From Ceratorhiza oryzae-sativae (lineage: Eukaryota > Basidiomycota > Agaricomycetes > Cantharellales > Ceratobasidiaceae), in contig JARWMV010000241.1 of the NCBI GenBank assembly GCA_030998015.1, positions 930,001-994,000 of the forward strand: a stretch of 64,000 bases of DNA, given 5' to 3'. A program made the position numbers and the translations under genes. Under the pieces are notes generated by a model that was not told where the DNA came from, made no database searches, and saw only the letters and a list, made by a program, of their open reading frames with translations. Positions 60,826 to 64,000 of this stretch are shown in pieces (position 1 is the first letter of the stretch; each line of letters opens with the position of its first letter).

Positions 60826-63392
60826 CTACTTGCGCTTCCCGTATCGAGAGCTCCTAAACTCTTCGGCGTTGTCAGCATCATCAAAGTTGAAGGAGCGGCG
60901 CCTTGGGCGGCCTTCATCGCTGTCAAAATTCCGTTCTTTTCGCTCCTCCCCAAACCCGCGATCCCTAAACCCGCCACGAGCCTCGGAGCCTTCCTTATCG
61001 CGTCGACTAAAGCCTTCCTCACCGCGTCGACTAAAGCCCTCGTCATTGCGTCGACTGAAGCCCTCGTCATTGCGTCGACTGAAGCCCTCCTCATCGCGTC
61101 TACTAAAGCCTCTGTCTCGAGATTTGAACTCGCGATCCTCCCGATCTCCAAATTCATTTCGGGACCCAAATCCACGTTCACGATCTCCAAAACTCTTCCG
61201 CTCGTCCGGGTACCGCACAGAGCGGTCTCGATCACGTTGGGTACCGCGCATAGCCCAAGGTGATGAAGGTTTTTTTCCGACGAATTCCGTACGAGGCTTG
61301 CCAAACCTTTTTGTGCGACCGTCGTCAAAGCCAAGTTTTTGTAGGAAAGCGTTGCTGACGTAGGGTTCTTCTGGCAGACCGGCGGCGCCTGTTGCCCAGT
61401 CTTTGCATCCCTGCAAAATCACGCCCTTCGAGACTCGGAGGTCAGCGCCTTTGGCAATGTAGTATCCAAGGAGTGAGGCAAAGGTCTCGTCGACCGTGAG
61501 AGGGTCGAGTTGGGGCAAGACTTCCTTGATGGTAGGCTCGATATGCTGAATCTTTGGGGTGATCTTGGAAGAAAAGATGGCAGGAGTTGGAGTGCGGTCG
61601 CTCCCGCGGAATGCGGTTCGAAGATGGCGGGGGACAGGCGGGGGAGTGTAAAATGCGTCTGGATTGTCGTCGTGCTTGGCTGCAAGATGAAGAGTTTGAG
61701 CCTCGAGTTCTTTGACAGTAGTGGGCTTCATTGGGACATGGGTGAGCTGCCAAGTGACAAAGCCTATTTCCCAGGGTAGGAGGACAAGGTCACCACGGCC
61801 CTCGGTGCCTGCGCGTCCTGTTCGGCCAACGCGGTGAATGTACTGGTCGCTCGAGGACGGCATCCCGACCTGGATCACGCGAGTGACGCCTGGGTAGTCG
61901 ACTCCCCGAGCCGAGACGTCCGAGGTGACGAGAATGGATGCCCCGGTAGTGTCCTTGCGGAATCGATCGGAGGTCCTCGATCGTTGTTCCTGCTCTTTTT
62001 TGGAATGGATCTCATAAATTTGGGTCGTACGGCCAGCAGGAAGTGTATCGCGAGCGAGCTCCCTGAGCAGCTGGGCATACATCTGGGTCATGCGTGTCGT
62101 GGGAAGGAAGACGATCGACTTGGACTTTCCGGGGTTAGAGAGTTGGTCGTGTGCTAGCAAGCGGAGGATATGCGGGAGTTGATCCTCGGCCTTGGGCAAG
62201 ATCGTGTGATACTGCGGGATATGGGAGTGTACGGGCGAATCCTCATCCGTGACGGTGTTGATGAATATATGGTTTTTATCCAGGGATCGCCGAGCGACCT
62301 GTTGGATTGCACGAGAAACGGTAGCAGAATAGAGCATGGTTTGGCGATTGGGGGACTCGGGTAGGTATGAGATGATGTCTTCAAGATCATCGCGGAAACC
62401 CATGTCAAGAGAGTATCGGCCTCGTCGAGGATCAGCTAGATGGCTGTCAGTAAAGTCAAGTGACAGATCGTAGGTGGCACAAACCATCTGGGTATTTTTG
62501 AAGCCCTCTGCAACGCCGGGCTCGCTCTGCAAAAGATCGCGGAGGCGCCCAGGTGTGGCGACAACGATGTCACGCCGGCCTTTCATCCAGCCGCGCATTT
62601 GCTCTCGTTTGCTGTTCCCGCCAACAAAGAGCCTGACCTCAAAGTCACTGTGATGATAGCTGAGTTTTAATGCCTCGTTTGCGATTTGGGTTGCCAGCTC
62701 GCGGGTTGGGCTGATAATGAGAGTGCCAACATCGGTGCGGGTAAATGCGCGAATGGCTCGAGCCTCGTAGGTGCGGTCGCTGGCGAGCCCCGCTTTGTCG
62801 AGAGCCTCGTTCTTGGCCCGCTCGATAGCCTTGATGCGAGCCTCGATGGCTGGCACCAAGAATGCGAGTGTTTTGCCAGTCCCCGTCTTGGCCCGAACGA
62901 GGAGGTCCCGGGGCGGGAGTTTTCCGTCGACCTGTTCGAGCTCACTATGGTGTGCCGTGAGTTGCGGGAGCAGCGGCAGCACAGCGGCCTGGACAGGGGT
63001 CATATGACTCAGCCTGTGCGGCTTGACGGTGATCGCCTCGTAGGTTTCCTCGGTCACTAATTTTTTGATTTCCGAGAACGGAACGAGTGGTGCAGCTTGC
63101 GCCTTGGCAGCTTTCGGCGAGGTATTTGGAGCATCGGCAGCGGGGCCAGCGCTGTCGCGGGCGGGCTTGGGCTGGGCTTGTGCTGCTTCAGCCGAAAACC
63201 ATGGCCGCGAGATGGCGAATGCGCGGGCTGTGGGGGGGCGGGGGTCAGCAGCGGCGATGGCGGGATGGCAGGACACTCACCCGGCACTGGGGCAAGGGCC
63301 GCACGCTGCGCCAGAGACACACGCCAGGCAGCAAACGGCGTTGTCGACGAGCGCAGCGCCAACCGAGCGGGTGCTATCAGTCGCAGTGCCAT
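60826..63392 (-). CDS. Mitochondrial-type DEAD-box RNA helicase (Mss116-like)
   Basis: Start at 63392: MALRLIAPARLALRSS, an Arg- and Ala-rich presequence, spliced over a 53 nt intron to ARAFAISRPWFSAEAA. Helicase motifs in order: HRLSHMTPVQAAVLP (Q motif), AKTGTGKTLAFLVPA (I), SPTRELATQI (Ia), ATPGRLRDLL (Ib), DEAD (II, present only when a 49 nt intron is removed), LYSATV (III, SAT), SIVFLPTTR, LVTSDVSARGVDYP (V) and QYIHRVGRTGRAG (VI). The C-terminal tail is RGG/RD-rich with a tandem GFSRRxxE repeat. An intron-retaining ORF appears open from 63276, but it skips motif II. After splicing, one base is missing at 62406-62410 just after LDEADTL. Fungal Mss116 helps mitochondrial splicing and translation. 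Confidence 0.9.
61003..61125. repeat. 24 bp tandem repeat coding GFSRR(D/N/G)(D/E/K)E
   Basis: Five consecutive copies of an octapeptide unit in the basic tail of the DEAD-box helicase, each with a conserved core CGTCGACT(A/G)AAGCC on the plus strand. Copy number may vary between strains. Confidence 0.85.
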
Positions 63393-63485
63393 TGAGCCTA
63401 TCGTCGTTCTGGATGGCTCGAAATTTCCGCGATCCTCATTTCATCACCCGGGTCCGGTCACGTGCACCCACCCATCATCCCACCA

Positions 63486-64000
63486 CCATGTCCGCCAAAG
63501 TCGTCGTGTCTCGCCATCTGGGCGACGAAGCGATGAGCAGGCTTCAACAGTCGACATCGATCAAGGCAATCTATTCGATCATTCATATCCCGCATATACT
63601 CATGCCTGCTTGTGTAGCTTGTCGTCTGGCCACACGATCGAAAGGCGGATAGGGAATGGCTGATAGAACATGCAGAGGGCGCAGTGGGTCTCGTGGTGAC
63701 ATTGTCAGACAAGGTAATATCGTGTATAGAAATCGGACGAACAGTGATGCCGAGTTCCGAACAGGTGGACAAGAGCTTATCGAGGCTGCTGGCCCCCGCT
63801 TGAAGATCGTGTCCACAATGTGAGCATTGGCGATCGCACTATGCAGACACTAACAATGAGCAAAGGTCGGTTGGATATGGTAGGGCACCGTCTGTTTGAG
63901 ATAAATCATGGTCATATCAAACCTTGATCCAGACCATGTCGACGTAAACGAGCTCAAAGTGAGGAATATCAAGCTTGGATTCACACCAGACGTCTTGACA
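63486..64000 (+). CDS. D-2-hydroxyacid dehydrogenase (glyoxylate/hydroxypyruvate reductase type), 3' partial
   Basis: Starts MSAKVVVSRHLGDEAMSRLQQ at 63486 and runs out of the window. Exons give LVVWPHDRKADREWLIEHA, GAVGLVVTLSDK, IEAAGPRLKIVSTMSVGYDHVDV and NIKLGFTPDVL. SVGYDH-D and the following GFTPDVLT are typical of the catalytic domain of this NAD(P)-dependent family; the Rossmann part lies beyond 64000. One base is missing at about 63771-63774 (VDK-LIEAAG). Divergent from the DEAD-box gene with only 93 bp between start codons. Confidence 0.88.

Noticed and set aside
60826..63276. Start of the DEAD-box protein at 63276 (MSCHPAIAAAD)
   Set aside because: That ATG lies inside the first intron. 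Splicing from 63392 gives a proper mitochondrial leader in phase.

Overview
This 64 kb window is nuclear DNA from a filamentous basidiomycete. Genes are dense and lie on both strands, and most are split by many short GT-AG introns of about 48-60 nt. The gene content is fungal: a Git3-like seven-helix protein, a DUF4112 protein, a two-BIR survivin-like protein, a laccase-like multicopper oxidase and long-form tRNase Z. Protein style and intron structure suggest an Agaricomycete, and I lean towards Rhizoctonia/Ceratobasidiaceae. That taxon is inference only.

Layout: a 5'-partial kelch protein (1-1564); a very large low-complexity nuclear-type protein on the minus strand (1793-7192); a small unknown gene (7404-7934); a 3 kb gap; a laccase-like multicopper oxidase of 12 exons (10931-13322); a seven-helix receptor-like protein (13870-15715); scavenger decapping enzyme DcpS (16038-17322) divergent from a DUF4112 membrane protein (17507-18470); tRNase Z (19113-22167, possibly from 22314); an unknown interrupted gene (23515-25074); a small conserved fungal gene (25726-26185) convergent with glutamate decarboxylase (26351-28638); a class I-type histone deacetylase (29162-30864); an unknown intronless gene (31171-32085); a short-chain dehydrogenase (32666-33827) divergent from a GPR1/FUN34/YaaH transporter (34925-35926); a small paralogous gene (36409-36945); the BIR protein (37337-40110); and ribosomal protein eL42 (40324-40930).

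From 41.5 to 48.1 kb lies the accessory part: three tandem copies (A, B, C) of a membrane-anchored helical protein family. Copy C is degenerate. Intron 2 of copy A carries a TA-flanked foldback element of 1,426 bp with two 691 bp arms. A second copy of the small 36.4 kb gene follows on the minus strand (49121-49686). The window then returns to housekeeping genes: Utp13 (49980-53107), a coiled-coil protein (54225-55309), an acidic protein with an EF-hand-like tail (55733-57063), the tRNA m5C methyltransferase Trm4/NSUN2 (57279-60326), a mitochondrial-type DEAD-box helicase (60826-63392) and the 5' part of a D-2-hydroxyacid dehydrogenase (63486-end).

Many genes concern RNA: tRNase Z, Trm4, Utp13, eL42, DcpS and the DEAD-box helicase. 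Nothing indicates one coordinated operon-like system or a secondary-metabolite cluster. About seventeen reading-frame breaks, most of them in conserved genes, can each be healed by adding one base. This points to deletion-biased consensus errors in the assembly rather than to pseudogenes. The best candidates for new biology are the intronic foldback element, with its CpG-focused transition pattern between arms, and the tandem gene family that hosts it.
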